A DNA stretch of 64,000 nt from positions 806,001 to 870,000 of the forward strand of contig CAVVZJ010000001.1 in assembly GCA_963752755.1 (NCBI GenBank). The letters run 5' to 3'. Source of the DNA: CAVVZJ01 sp963752755 (lineage in GTDB: Bacteria; Planctomycetota; Planctomycetia; Isosphaerales; Isosphaeraceae). Below, in pieces: positions 48,927 through 59,800 of this stretch. Numbering within the stretch: the first letter of the stretch is position 1; each line of letters begins with the position of its first letter. A program made the translations under genes and the position numbers. The notes under the pieces are model-generated. The model was given only the letters and a program-made list of their open reading frames with translations. It had not been told where the DNA came from and ran no database searches.

Positions 48927-49400
48927 TTATTTCTGAACGGCCCTGGAGATCCAGTCCCTTGTTAATCCGAGAATGGCGGCGACGAAGGCGAGGATGATCC
49001 CGGCCCAGAGGACTCGCCGCTGTTTCCGGTCGTCGTCGAAGTCGCGTTTCAGGTTGGTGAAGTCGGTTCTCAGTTCGGTGACGGATTTATCGATCGCGGT
49101 GAGCTGTTCCCGGTTCCGATCGAGCGTCGCTTCGGATCGCCTCGATTCATGCCTCAGCATCTCCAGGTGGACGTCGGTATCGCGACGTTCGGATCCGATC
49201 CGTTGGTGGAGGAGGGCGACGGTCAATTCGGTTTCCCGGAGCGAGGCGATCGTCTTCTGCAGCTCGTGGTCGATCTCGGTGTTATACGGGTCGGACTTGA
49301 AATCCGCGCCAGCCGAGGGCGGCTGGCCCACAACTCCTGTGGCACAGCCGCCCTCGGCTGTGCGCAACTTCCTCTTCCGATCCGTATTAGTCCTGGGCAA
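48927..49400 (-). CDS. Tail-anchored coiled-coil protein
   Basis: 157 residues. A Gly/Ala-rich N-terminus of about 30 residues is encoded by a palindromic repeat. Then coiled coil (IDHELQKTIASLRETELTVA ... LDRNREQLTAIDKSVTEL) and a C-terminal TM helix (VLWAGIILAFVAAILGLTRD). The start may lie after the repeat, but no ATG/GTG/TTG there has a better ribosome site. No family recognised. Overlaps the upstream gene by 14 bases and is 15 bases upstream of the polyferredoxin, so the cluster is tightly co-transcribed. Confidence 0.55.
   Translation of the reverse strand: MPRTNTDRKRKLRTAEGGCATGVVGQPPSAGADFKSDPYNTEIDHELQKTIASLRETELTVALLHQRIGSERRDTDVHLEMLRHESRRSEATLDRNREQLTAIDKSVTELRTDFTNLKRDFDDDRKQRRVLWAGIILAFVAAILGLTRDWISRAVQK
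49311..49359. repeat. Palindromic repeat inside a coding N-terminus
   Basis: 15-bp perfect arms (49311-49325 and 49345-49359) with a 19-base loop; the arm AGCCGAGGGCGGCTG resembles the palindrome at 40944. It is translated as part of the 48927-49400 gene if its annotated start is right. Confidence 0.7.
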
Positions 49401-49740
49401 CGCGGGCCCCTTCCAGTTCGTCGAGGAGCGACCTCAGCTTGTCCAGATGCAGTTGCGAGCGTTCCCGGAGCAGATCGTTCCAGAGACGGCAGAAGCGACT
49501 CGTCAGCGGACCCGACCACGAGAACTCGTCCGGGGCGAAGAAGCCCGTGACCGTGACCGATTCCTCGGACAGATTCAGCAGGATGACGGGGCGGTCGCGA
49601 TTGTCGTGCTCCAGACGCCACTCTGCCCGGACCGGACCGGCCGAGGGGCCGAGCACCGATTCGAGGATCGGCGTGGCCCGATCGACGGCCGCCTTCAGGG
49701 CCGGATCGGCGGAGAGCTCGGGGCCGAGGATCGTCTGCAT
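49387..49740 (-). CDS. Small soluble protein of unknown function
   Basis: 117 residues, MQTILGPELSADPALKAAVD; contains ILLNLSEESVTVTGFFAPDE and LLRERSQLHLDKLRSLLDEL. No membrane or signal segment. No family recognised. Its stop overlaps the start of the coiled-coil gene; it lies between that gene and the DUF362 gene on the same strand. Confidence 0.6.
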   Translation of the reverse strand: MQTILGPELSADPALKAAVDRATPILESVLGPSAGPVRAEWRLEHDNRDRPVILLNLSEESVTVTGFFAPDEFSWSGPLTSRFCRLWNDLLRERSQLHLDKLRSLLDELEGARVAQD

Positions 49741-49795
49741 GGGTCAAGTCCGGCGTCGGAGACGTCTTGAGGGAAGGGAGGTCGGGTCGCGTTGG

Positions 49796-50896
<1,101 letters not shown>

Positions 50897-50949
50897 GGGT
50901 CAACCCTCGCGTTGCCGGGTGTGGGGAGGCGTTGTGAACGGGTCGGGCG

Positions 50950-52683
50950 TCACTTTTCGCCGGCCGGCTCACCCTCGGGGTTGGGATTGGGGGAAGTCGC
51001 TTCCTCGATTGTCGGGACCTCGGACGGGAGATTCCTGGCGAACTCGCGGGCAAATTCCTCGGCGGGTCCGGCCTCGGTGGCGCCGTTGGCGCCGGCGAAG
51101 GCGTTGCCTTTGAGGAAGACGACATCGACGAGGCCGAAGTTGGAGGCGATCGCCATGCGTTCGGCACCCTCGGCCTCGACCTCCTTGAAATCAGCGCCAT
51201 CGGCCTTGGCAGTTTCCAGATATTTCTCGAAAGCGGCCTGAGCTTTTTCCGGGTCGGCGAACGGGCGGACGAACCCTTGCCAGGCGGCGTCACCTTTCTT
51301 GTAATCGGCCAGGAAGACGTTCGAGAGGAAGCTGTAACCGAAGGCGTCCTGGGCGACGTACTGCGGGTGGTCCGGCTTGGGTTCGGAGGGGAGGAGCTTG
51401 AAGATGTCGGTCGGCGACGTCGCGGCCTTCTTCGGGGCTTCGGAGGCGGGGGCGGCTTCGGCGTGGGGCGCCTCGGCCGTCAAGGTCGTCGGGGTGACGT
51501 CCGGCGTGGCCTGCGGGCCGCCGATCCGGCCGGAGACGCGGCGGGCGATCGACTCGGAGAAGGCGGCGTACTTGGCGTCGTCGCTGGTGGAGACGACCTG
51601 GATGAAGTACTTGTCCTGATAGAAGGAGACGCTACCGGCCGCGGCGTAACCCTCGGCGCCGATGGGGGTGGCGGTGGCCTCCTGCGGCTTCTCGGAGCCG
51701 TACTTGCCGAACGCCTTCAAGGGGCTGGAGAACTCGAAGACGTAGAGCTGGACCTCGCCGGAGTCGTCCCCCTTGGGGTGGAAGTTGGCGTAGGCCATGC
51801 CCTGGACGTCGTACTGTACGAAGCTCTCAGCGCGGCCGTCGATCTTCTCGTAGAGGTTGGCGGCGTTGAACGTCTCCAGGTGCTTGTCGCCGAGGTCGCC
51901 GACCTCCCAGCCGTCGGGCACGTTGTCCAGCGGAAGGAGCGCGGCGAGAGGCTTCTGGGGGCCGGGGACGGTGGAAAGCTCGGCCTGGAACTCGGGCTTG
52001 CTCAACCCCTTGACGGGCTCGGCCGGGGCGGCGGCGACCGTCGCGGCGCCGGCGGCAGGGGCGGCGACGAGGGCGGTCGGAGGCGGGCCGTTGAGCCGCT
52101 CGACCAGGGCGTCCCAGCGCGGGGAGGCGTCGTGGCCGACCGTCTGCCGGACCTGGCCGATCGCTTCGACGACGGCGGGCATTGCCTGGAAGGCGGCGGG
52201 CGACTGGAGCGACGCCTCGCCCAATCCGAGCAGGGCGTCATCGAGCTTCTTGACCTTCTCCAGCAGGTTCTTCCGCTCGTTGGCCAGCCGTTGGGCCTCG
52301 GACACGGCTGCCGCGTTGGCCTTCTTCAAGGATTCTTCGAGATCCTGCGTCTCGTACTGGCGCCCCTGGTCGAGGACGGAGATCGTGCGGTTCGGGTCGA
52401 ATTCGTAGCGGTCGCGGTCGTAATACTGGCTCTTGACGAGTAGGGCCAGGAAGATCGCCGGAATGCCCATGACGAGCATCGTGGCGACGACGATGGTGCC
52501 GAAGGCGGGGCGCTGGAGGGTCCGGCCGCGACGGGCCTGGAACCACTTCTGGCTACCCAGGATGGCGAACACGATCGGCGTACTTGCCAGTGCGATCACC
52601 CCTGCGAGGAAGGCGATCGCGCCCAGCACGTTCAGGCCGAGATAATCCGCGAGCTGGGTGAGCCTCGCGTCAATCCAGTGCAT
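50950..52683 (-). CDS. Membrane protein with coiled coil and DUF6599 domain
   Basis: 577 residues. Two N-terminal TM helices (NVLGAIAFLAGVIALASTPI and FGTIVVATMLVMGIPAIFLA), a coiled coil (SEAQRLANERKNLLEKVKKL), an Ala/Pro linker, then a DUF6599-like domain (VPDGWEVGDLGDKHLETFNA; NLYEKIDGRAESFVQYDVQG; SVSFYQDKYFIQVVSTSDDA), probably periplasmic, possibly repeated at the C-terminus. Function unknown; it leads the DUF362/polyferredoxin cluster. Confidence 0.75.
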   Translation of the reverse strand: MHWIDARLTQLADYLGLNVLGAIAFLAGVIALASTPIVFAILGSQKWFQARRGRTLQRPAFGTIVVATMLVMGIPAIFLALLVKSQYYDRDRYEFDPNRTISVLDQGRQYETQDLEESLKKANAAAVSEAQRLANERKNLLEKVKKLDDALLGLGEASLQSPAAFQAMPAVVEAIGQVRQTVGHDASPRWDALVERLNGPPPTALVAAPAAGAATVAAAPAEPVKGLSKPEFQAELSTVPGPQKPLAALLPLDNVPDGWEVGDLGDKHLETFNAANLYEKIDGRAESFVQYDVQGMAYANFHPKGDDSGEVQLYVFEFSSPLKAFGKYGSEKPQEATATPIGAEGYAAAGSVSFYQDKYFIQVVSTSDDAKYAAFSESIARRVSGRIGGPQATPDVTPTTLTAEAPHAEAAPASEAPKKAATSPTDIFKLLPSEPKPDHPQYVAQDAFGYSFLSNVFLADYKKGDAAWQGFVRPFADPEKAQAAFEKYLETAKADGADFKEVEAEGAERMAIASNFGLVDVVFLKGNAFAGANGATEAGPAEEFAREFARNLPSEVPTIEEATSPNPNPEGEPAGEK

Positions 52684-52785
52684 CGACCCGCCTCCGAGCA
52701 GCGTTCAACAAGGTTTGGACCTGAAGTCTGAGATTATAACCGAAGATTGTCGGGATCGGCAATCTCCCCGAGAGCCCGGTTTTGC

Positions 52786-53700
52786 TCAACCGGCGGTCGT
52801 GAAGAGGGATTCGACGAAGGCCTCGGGGTCAAACGGCTGGAGGTCGTCGATCGCCTCGCCAACGCCGACGAACTTGATCGGCAGGTCCATCGTCTGGCGG
52901 ACCGCAACGACGATGCCACCCTTGGCGGTGCCGTCGAGCTTGGTAAGCATGATACCGGTGCAGCCGATCGACCGGGTGAAGACCTCGGCCTGGCGGATGG
53001 CGTTCTGGCCGTTGGTGGCGTCGAGCACGAGCAGGACTTCGTGAGGGGCGCCGGGGATCTTGCGGGCGATGACGTTGCGGACCTTCTCCAGCTCGCGCAT
53101 CAGGTGCTGCTGGGTGTGCAGGCGGCCGGCGGTATCGATGATGAGGATATCCACGCCACGCGCCAGGGCGCGGTCGCAGGCGTCGTGGGCGACGCTGGCC
53201 GGGTCGGCCCCAGGGGCGCCGCGGACGAGGTCGGCCCCGGCACGCTGGGCCCAGACGGAAAGCTGGTCAGCGGCCGCGGCGCGGAAGGTGTCGCAGGCGC
53301 CGAGGAGAATCGAACGGCCGTCGTCCTTGAGACGCTGGGCAAGCTTGGCGATCGAGGTTGTCTTTCCGGAGCCATTGACGCCGGCGACGAGGATCACGGT
53401 CGGCTTCGTGGGGGCGGTCGCCAGCAGGCCGGGGCGGGGGTCCTGGAGGAGGTCCTTCAGTTCCTGCTTGACGAATCCGACGAGATTTTCATCGACGGTC
53501 TTGTCGCGGTACGCCTCGCGGACCCGGCTGACGATCCGGTCGGTGGCCTTGACCCCGACGTCGGCCTGGATCAACTTGGCTTCCAGGTCGTCGATGAAGT
53601 CCTGATCGACCTTGCGACCGAACCAGGACCGGAAGTTGAAGAGCTGGCGCGTCCGGGCCAGCCCCGTCTTGAACTTTTCGAGAAGACTCTTGAAACCCAT
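52786..53700 (-). CDS. ftsY: Signal recognition particle receptor FtsY
   Basis: 304 residues from the start at 53700 (MGFKSLLEKFKTGLARTRQL); the longer frame to 53982 crosses an intergenic repeat. It lacks the acidic A domain of E. coli FtsY and begins directly with the N domain. G-domain motifs: VAGVNGSGKTTSIAKL (G1), DTFRAAAADQL (G2), IIDTAGRLHTQ (G3), MLTKLDGTAKGG (G4), VGVGEAIDDLQPFDPEAFVE at the end. It docks SRP-bound ribosomes at the membrane. Short FtsY without an A domain occurs in many Gram-positives. Confidence 0.94.
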   Translation of the reverse strand: MGFKSLLEKFKTGLARTRQLFNFRSWFGRKVDQDFIDDLEAKLIQADVGVKATDRIVSRVREAYRDKTVDENLVGFVKQELKDLLQDPRPGLLATAPTKPTVILVAGVNGSGKTTSIAKLAQRLKDDGRSILLGACDTFRAAAADQLSVWAQRAGADLVRGAPGADPASVAHDACDRALARGVDILIIDTAGRLHTQQHLMRELEKVRNVIARKIPGAPHEVLLVLDATNGQNAIRQAEVFTRSIGCTGIMLTKLDGTAKGGIVVAVRQTMDLPIKFVGVGEAIDDLQPFDPEAFVESLFTTAG

Positions 53701-54288
53701 TGTGCCGGCGCGTCCCGATCGGGGCCTGGATGATCCATCGGTTCTCCACGACAGCCGCCGAGGAGAGCGATACGCGGGGCGTCTCCGCGCGCGATTTCTT
53801 CCATTGTAGCGCGGACGATCGCCGGCTCCCAGACCATCGGGGACGCGAACGGGGCGGCGCCGGAGACGCTCCGGGGACGCCTGGGCGACGTGTCGGGGAC
53901 GGTTGGGAGACGCGCCTCGCAGTATTATCGGACGATCGTAACTTCTTGGCTGGCAATGAAGAAATGGTAGTCGCTTGCCCATCTTGAAGTTCGTTCGGCG
54001 CTGGTGGCGCGTCGCAATCCGATGGCGTTTCGGTAACGAAGCGTGGGTGCGGTCAGAGCCGGTTTGTCAAAGCGATAAGGGAAATTATAGCACACGATCG
54101 CGGTTGAAACGCTGTCGAGATGCTTTGGGAGAAGTGACCGAGCTTGACGGATCGAGCGCCCGCCAGGTGCGGGGCGAGTGGGTTTCCAGGTCTGTTCGAT
54201 CGTCGAGCCGTCGCGTAAAATGACTGATGCCGAGATGATTCCCCCCCGGCGAATTGGTCGGTCACCGGGCGGCCGGTGGAGGTGTCTG
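53701..54288. other. Divergent intergenic region
   Basis: About 590 bases between ftsY and the PEGA-like gene. It carries copy 5 of the phased element on the minus strand (53862-54070). No gene. Confidence 0.6.
53862..54070 (-). repeat. Intergenic element with 11-bp phased CGTC array (copy 5, minus strand)
   Basis: On the minus strand: TTGACA at 54070-54065, core CGCCGAACGAACTTCAAGAT starting at 54000, an AAGTTACGATCG block near 53942-53930, then five exact 11-bp units (plus-strand ACG at 53866, 53877, 53888, 53899, 53910). The core-to-array distance is about 84 bp, as in copies 2-4. Confidence 0.85.
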
Positions 54289-54765
54289 ATGTTGGGGGAG
54301 ATGCCGGGTACGATCGAGGCCCGGATCGTGGGGACGGCCGGGCGATTGGGCGGTTCGGCATCGCTCTTCGTCGATGGCGAGCGGCTGGGCGTCTTTGTCG
54401 GGAACGAGGCGGGACCATTGAAGATCCGGGCCGGCGTGCACAGCGTGCACGTCCGGCTTGGTGTCGAATGGACGGAAGCGATTGAGGTCGTGGCGGAGCC
54501 GGGAGAGCGGGTCCAACTGATCTGCCGGTATCGTTCGCATGCCAACGCCACGGCGCGGGGACTGGTGAATGCCGCCTTCGTGGGGGGGGCTCTGGTCCTG
54601 CAACCTCTGGTGCAGGCGGCCATTCCGGGACCTGGATTCAGCGCGACCTTGCTCGTGCTGGGCCTGTGTCTGGTGTTTGCTTACTTTGTCTTGCTCCGGC
54701 TGGTTGTCGGGCCCATCTCCGACCTGGAACTGGTGCAGGTGAAGGAGCGGGAGCTGGTCCGGTGA
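54289..54765 (+). CDS. PEGA-like domain membrane protein
   Basis: 158 residues; start at 54289 with GGAGG about six bases upstream. A beta-rich domain (GSASLFVDGERLGVFVGNEA; LKIRAGVHSVHVRLGVEW) resembling PEGA/transthyretin-like extracellular domains is followed by two TM helices (GLVNAAFVGGALVLQPLVQA; SATLLVLGLCLVFAYFVLLR). Unknown role; possibly a small envelope protein. Confidence 0.6.
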   Translation: MLGEMPGTIEARIVGTAGRLGGSASLFVDGERLGVFVGNEAGPLKIRAGVHSVHVRLGVEWTEAIEVVAEPGERVQLICRYRSHANATARGLVNAAFVGGALVLQPLVQAAIPGPGFSATLLVLGLCLVFAYFVLLRLVVGPISDLELVQVKERELVR

Positions 54766-54801
54766 GGATGGGGTCGGAGGGGAGAGGAGATCAACGCCCG
54801 G

Positions 54802-55686
54802 TCACGGAGAACGTGAAGGAGGTCTCAGGGAAAGGCTGGAAGCGGGACTCGCTGGGGAGCGGGCGAGGCGGCGGAGGCGGTCGAGGTCGGCAGCGGGGGT
54901 CGTGATGGAGCCGACCCAGGCACCGGGGCGATCGGGGGCGTGGAAGTCGGTGCCGGCAATGGGGATGAGGCCGAAGAGGCAGGCCCAGCGGCGGAAGCGG
55001 AGGCCGAGGGCGGTGCCGATCCCGGGGCCGTCCACCTCGATCGAGCCGAGGCCGGCGTCGGCGTACTCGCGGAGGGTGGCTTCGCGGAGGTCGCGGGGCG
55101 GGTGGGCCAGGCCGGCGACCCCGCCGGCGCCGCGGATCAAGCCGATGGCGACGAGCCAGGGGAGCCGGGGTTTGGGGACGTGGGCGGGGCCGTCGTCGGC
55201 AAGATAGCGGGCGAAGGCGTCGCGATGGGAGGCGACCTGGCCGGTCCGGGCGAGCCAGTCGGCCAGGTGGCGGCGGCCGAGCGTGGCGCGGGGGAAGGTC
55301 CGGCGGAGGGCGGGCAGGTCGATCCGGAGGCCGAGGAAGGTGAGGCGATCGACCAGGGCGACGAGCCGTTGCTCGCGGGCGTCACGGAGTGAGGTGACGG
55401 CGGCGAGCAAGGGCGGGTTGTCGTCGTGGAGAAAGTGCCCGAGCAGGTGGATCTCGCGTCCCTCGCGCTCGGCGGTCAACTCGACACCAGCGATCAGCTC
55501 GACGCCCAGCCGAGCGGCTTCCGGGCGGGCGACGGGCAGGGCGGAGAGGGTGTCGTGGTCGGTGATCGCCAGTGCAGCCAGACCGTGCGCGGCGGCGGCG
55601 CGGACGACCTCGCCGGGAGAGCAATGGCCGTCGGAATGGGTGGTGTGGACGTGGAGGTCCGCGGCGCGGGACGGGTCAGGGGTCAC
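54802..55686 (-). CDS. PHP-domain phosphoesterase
   Basis: 294 residues of the PHP family (YciV/TrpH-like), which removes phosphate from nucleoside 3',5'-bisphosphates or short RNA ends in characterised members. Metal ligands: ADLHVHTTHSDG, AITDHDTL, GVELTAER, GLAHPPRD and AGTDFHAPD. Length is standard. Ends in an Arg/Ser-rich tail. Lies 47 bases downstream of nusB on the same strand. Confidence 0.85.
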   Translation of the reverse strand: MTPDPSRAADLHVHTTHSDGHCSPGEVVRAAAAHGLAALAITDHDTLSALPVARPEAARLGVELIAGVELTAEREGREIHLLGHFLHDDNPPLLAAVTSLRDAREQRLVALVDRLTFLGLRIDLPALRRTFPRATLGRRHLADWLARTGQVASHRDAFARYLADDGPAHVPKPRLPWLVAIGLIRGAGGVAGLAHPPRDLREATLREYADAGLGSIEVDGPGIGTALGLRFRRWACLFGLIPIAGTDFHAPDRPGAWVGSITTPAADLDRLRRLARSPASPASSLSLRPPSRSP

Positions 55687-55733
55687 AGGTCACGGTTGGG
55701 GAAGGTGGAACGCGAGGGGTGGAGGAGGGGTCG

Positions 55734-56513
55734 TCAGCTCTCGTCGGTGGGCGCGTCGGCGTCTGGCTCGGGATCGGTCTTGGTCTCGGTCTCGGTCTCG
55801 GGAGGGGCGGGTGGCTGGGAGAGCTGGAGGCGGTCGAGGATTCCGTTGACGAAGCGGCTGGACTGGGCGGTACTGTAGCGCTTGGCCAGTTCGAGGGCTT
55901 CGTTGATGGCGACCCGGCGGGGGACGTCGGGGCCGTGGCCGTGAAGGATCTCGAAGGCGCCGAGGCGGAGGATGTTGCGGTCGATGGCGGCCATGCGGTC
56001 AAGCCGCCAGTTCTCGGCGACGACGGAGATGCGCTCGTCGATCTCGGGCTGATGGGCGTGGACCCCCTCGACCAGGCCGCGGGTGAACTCGCAGAGCTTC
56101 GGGTCGTGGAGCCGTCGCTGGATGAAGCGGTCGATCTCGGGGCTGGAGATGCCGGGGTTCTGCTCCATCATGTAGAGAACCTGGAGCGCCACCTCACGGC
56201 CGCGGGTGCGCCGGGCCAGCGCCGTCCGAGCCGCCTCGGCCCGGGGTGGGGCGGGTTGCCCGGTGGGAGCTTCCGAAACGGCGGGGGCCGGCTCAGGCTC
56301 GGGTTCGGGTTCGGGCTCGACGAGGGCCGCCCAGCCGCGATCGACGAGTAGCTGGAGATCGGTCGGCCGGAACTCGTCACCGTCGCGCAGGCCGAGGATC
56401 TCGGTCAGGAAGAGGGCCCCTTCACGGGTGAGCCGGAAGATGACTTCGCGGCCCCCTTGATGGGCCCTGGCCCGGGCCGTCGATCCATCGGTCGAGCGTT
56501 CAAAAACCGGCAT
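55734..56513 (-). CDS. nusB: Transcription antitermination factor NusB with N-terminal extension
   Basis: 259 residues, almost double a normal NusB (about 140). The NusB domain is residues 100-235: RGREVALQVLYMMEQNPGIS, then RLDRMAAIDRNILRLGAFEI, RRVAINEALELAKRYSTAQS and RFVNGILDRL. It is preceded by about 95 residues: a compact segment (GREVIFRLTREGALFLTEIL) and an acidic EPEPEP linker; the C-terminal tail is acidic and Thr/Glu/Pro-rich. NusB with NusE binds boxA and aids rRNA transcription. The added segment is unexplained. Confidence 0.9.
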   Translation of the reverse strand: MPVFERSTDGSTARARAHQGGREVIFRLTREGALFLTEILGLRDGDEFRPTDLQLLVDRGWAALVEPEPEPEPEPAPAVSEAPTGQPAPPRAEAARTALARRTRGREVALQVLYMMEQNPGISSPEIDRFIQRRLHDPKLCEFTRGLVEGVHAHQPEIDERISVVAENWRLDRMAAIDRNILRLGAFEILHGHGPDVPRRVAINEALELAKRYSTAQSSRFVNGILDRLQLSQPPAPPETETETKTDPEPDADAPTDES

Positions 56514-56822
56514 GGTGCCTCCTCTGCTGTCCTCGGTTGTTCCATCATACGCCGCGCCGGGGCCGGTCGGGAAGTCCCGCCGCGAGGTCCGGGAGGGTGT
56601 CTCGGGCGGAAATCGCCGGTTCCTCAGAGGACCGGACTGGCGATCCTGGGTTGGGAATGGATTCTGGAAGCTCTCTGGGAAGGGGCCAAGATCGCCAAGG
56701 AAGGACGCCGGGCAGCCGCCTGCTGGCGATCGGCGGTCTGGCCTGGTGGGGGCCGACCGCCCTTGCGAAGGGAGCTCCTCGCGATTGACAGCGTGTCTGA
56801 AGTCGAGACGGAGCGCGTTCCC
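56514..56822. other. Intergenic region between nusB and uvrA
   Basis: About 310 bases; nothing recognised. The nusB promoter should lie here. Confidence 0.5.
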
Positions 56823-59800
56823 TCAACCCGAGCGCTTCCGCTTCGGCAACGCCTGGAGCTTCGCGCGCCAGTCGCCGAAGGGCTCGGCCGGAGTGTCGAT
56901 CGCGAGGGCTCCCTGGAGATGGGCGCTTTCCGACGCGATGGCGTCCCGCAAGAACTGGGGGAAGCCGGAGGATTCCAGATCGGTGGCGGAGTGCGCGGTG
57001 ATCGTGACTTCCTGGCGACCGCCGGCGACGTTGCGGACGACGACCCGATCGGCATCGGAAAGCACCGGCGGCGACGACTCGGCGAAGGGCGGCAGGCGGA
57101 GCTGACGTTCCAGGGCGTCGGGACGGAAGGTGTTGCGGGGGACGAGGAACTTCAGGGTCACGATCCACTCGTGGCCGGTCAACGCCTCGAAGAAGACGGG
57201 CGCGTTGGTTTCGGGGCCAAGGCGGAGGCGGACGACCGTGCGCTGGGACCAGTCGGGCGGGGCGAAGTCGGCCAGCTCGGTGATCCGATCGACGATCCGC
57301 TCGATGATGGCGCCATCCCAGCGGACGGGCTTGCCGGTGCGGGTGACGCGGTCATGAGTGTGCCAGCGTCGGCCGTCGATCTGCCAGGGCATCTTCACGT
57401 CGCGGCCGTCATCGAGCGTGGCGGCGGCCTGGCGGGACTCTTCGAGCAGCTTCCTGGCGGCGGCCTTGGGGTCAAACCGGGGTCGTTGGGCGTGCGGGCC
57501 GGCGTCGAGAATGCCCTTGAGGATGCGGCCGGTGAGGCTTTCCTTTGACGCGGCGACCTGCTCCGGAGTGCCCTCGGCGACGATCCGGCCGCCGCCGGCG
57601 CCTGCCTCGGGGCCGAGGTCGAGGAGCCAGTCGGCGGTCTTGATGACTTCGAGGTTGTGCTCGATGATGACGACCGTATTGCCCAGGTCGGCGAGGCGGT
57701 GGACGACGTCGAGGAGCTTCCTCGTGTCGTCGAGGTGCAGGCCGGTGGTCGGCTCGTCGAGGATGTAGAGGGTCCGGCCGGTGTCGGGCCGGGCCAGCTC
57801 GGCGGCGAGCTTGACGCGCTGGGCCTCGCCGCCGGAGAGCGTCGGTGCGGCCTGGCCGAGGGCGACGTAGCCGAGGCCGACGTCGTGCAAGGTTTGCAAG
57901 ATCCGGCGGATCTTGGGAATGCCGGCGAACAGATCGAGGGCGGCGTCAACCTTCATGTCGAGCACGTCGGCGATCGACCGGCCGCGGAACTTCACGGCGA
58001 GGGTCTCGGTCGTGTAGCGGGCGCCGCCGCAGGATTCGCAAGTGATCCAGACATCGGGCAGAAAGTGCATCTCGATCCGCTTCTGCCCCGCTCCCTCGCA
58101 CGCCTCGCAGCGCCCGCCGGCCAGGTTGAAGCTGAACCGGCCCGGCCCGTAGCCACGGATCTTCGACTCGGGGATCTTCGCGAACAGCTCGCGGATCAGG
58201 TCAAACAGGCCGGTGTAGGTCGCCGGGTTCGACGCGGGCGTGCCGCCGATCGGGGTCTGATCGACGCTGATGACCTTATCGACGTGTTCGAGGCCGTCGA
58301 TGGCATCATGGGCGCCGGGGGTGGTGGAGGCACGGTGGAGGCGTCGGGCGGCGGCCTTCATCAAGATGTCTTCGACGAGCGTGCTCTTGCCCGAGCCACT
58401 GACGCCGGTGACGACGTTGACGACGCCGAGGGGGAAGCGGACGTCGATATTCTTGAGATTGTGATGCCGGGCGCCGCGGACGACGATCTGTGAGCCATCG
58501 GTGGGTCGTCGATTCGTCGGGATCGGGACGGCTTCCTTGCCGGCGAGATAACGGCCGGTGAGCGACTTCTTCGAGGAGCGGACCTTCCTTGGCGTGCCGG
58601 CCGCGGTCACCTCGCCGCCGCCGTCGCCGGAGCCGGGGCCGAAATCGACGAGGTGGTCGGCTGACTCGATCACCTCGCGGTCGTGCTCGACGACGACGAG
58701 GGTGTTGCCCAGGTCGCGGAGCCGCTTCAGCGCGGCGAGGAGGCGGGCGTTGTCGCGGGGGTGGAGGCCGATCGTGGGCTCGTCGAGAACGTAAAGAACG
58801 CCCGTCAATCCGCTGCCGAGCTGGCTGGCGAGCCGGATGCGCTGGCTTTCGCCGCCGGAAAGGGTGGGTGTGCCCCGGGCAAGCGTGAGGTAGTCGAGCC
58901 CGACATCGACGAGGAAGGCCAGCCGCTCGCGGATCTCGCGGAGGAGGTCGCCGGCAATGTGGCGTTCGTCGGCGTTGAGCTTGAGCGTCTTGACGAATTC
59001 GAGCGTCCGACCGAGCGGCCAGCGGCTGATCTGGTCGAGCGTCGAGCCACGGAAGCGGACGGCCGCGGCGTCGTCGCGGAGGCGGGCGCCCATGCAGGAG
59101 ACGCACTCGACCTCGCCGACCAGGCCGCCGAGCTTCGCCCGATAGAGGAACGAGACCCGGCCCGCTTCCTCAATCGCCGGGAAAAGCCCCTTGAACTGGA
59201 AGGCGAACGAGGGCTGATCGTCCACCGCAGGGATGTGGAACCAGCGGTCGCCGGCGCTGTGGAGGATGACGCGACGGTGGCGGCCGTCCAGCTCGTCGAA
59301 CGGCGTGTCGAGGTTGATGCCCAGTTCGACCGCCATTGCGGCGATTATCTGAGCGAAACGGGGATTCTGGTCGAAGCGGGGCCAGACGTCGATGGCGCCG
59401 TCGCGGAGGCTCTTGCCGCCGTCGGGGATGAGGGCGGCGGGGTCGGCCCCTTGCTGGACGCCGAGACCCTGACAGACCGGGCACCAGCCGATCGGACTGT
59501 TGAAGGAGAAGTGATTCGGCGACAGCTCCTCGAAGCTCCGGCCGCACGAATCGCACGAGCGGTGCTGGCTGTAGCGGTGGACGTGCCAGGCGGCCTCCTT
59601 CCTGTCGTCGTCTACCTCGGCGATCAGGACAACCCCCTGGCCCAGGTCGAGCGCCGACTCGACAGAGTCGGCCAGTCGGGAACGGGTCTTGCGTCGCACG
59701 ATCGCCCGATCGACGACGACCTCGACGCGGTGCTTGCGACGGTGGCTCAGCTTCGGGGGCTCATCAAGACTCTGCGAGGTGCCGTCGATCCGGACACGGT

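Noticed and set aside
52786..53982. FtsY with a 94-residue N-terminal extension to 53982
   Set aside because: The extension would be encoded by copy 5 of the intergenic repeat and lacks protein-like character; Met at 53700 begins the conserved N domain.
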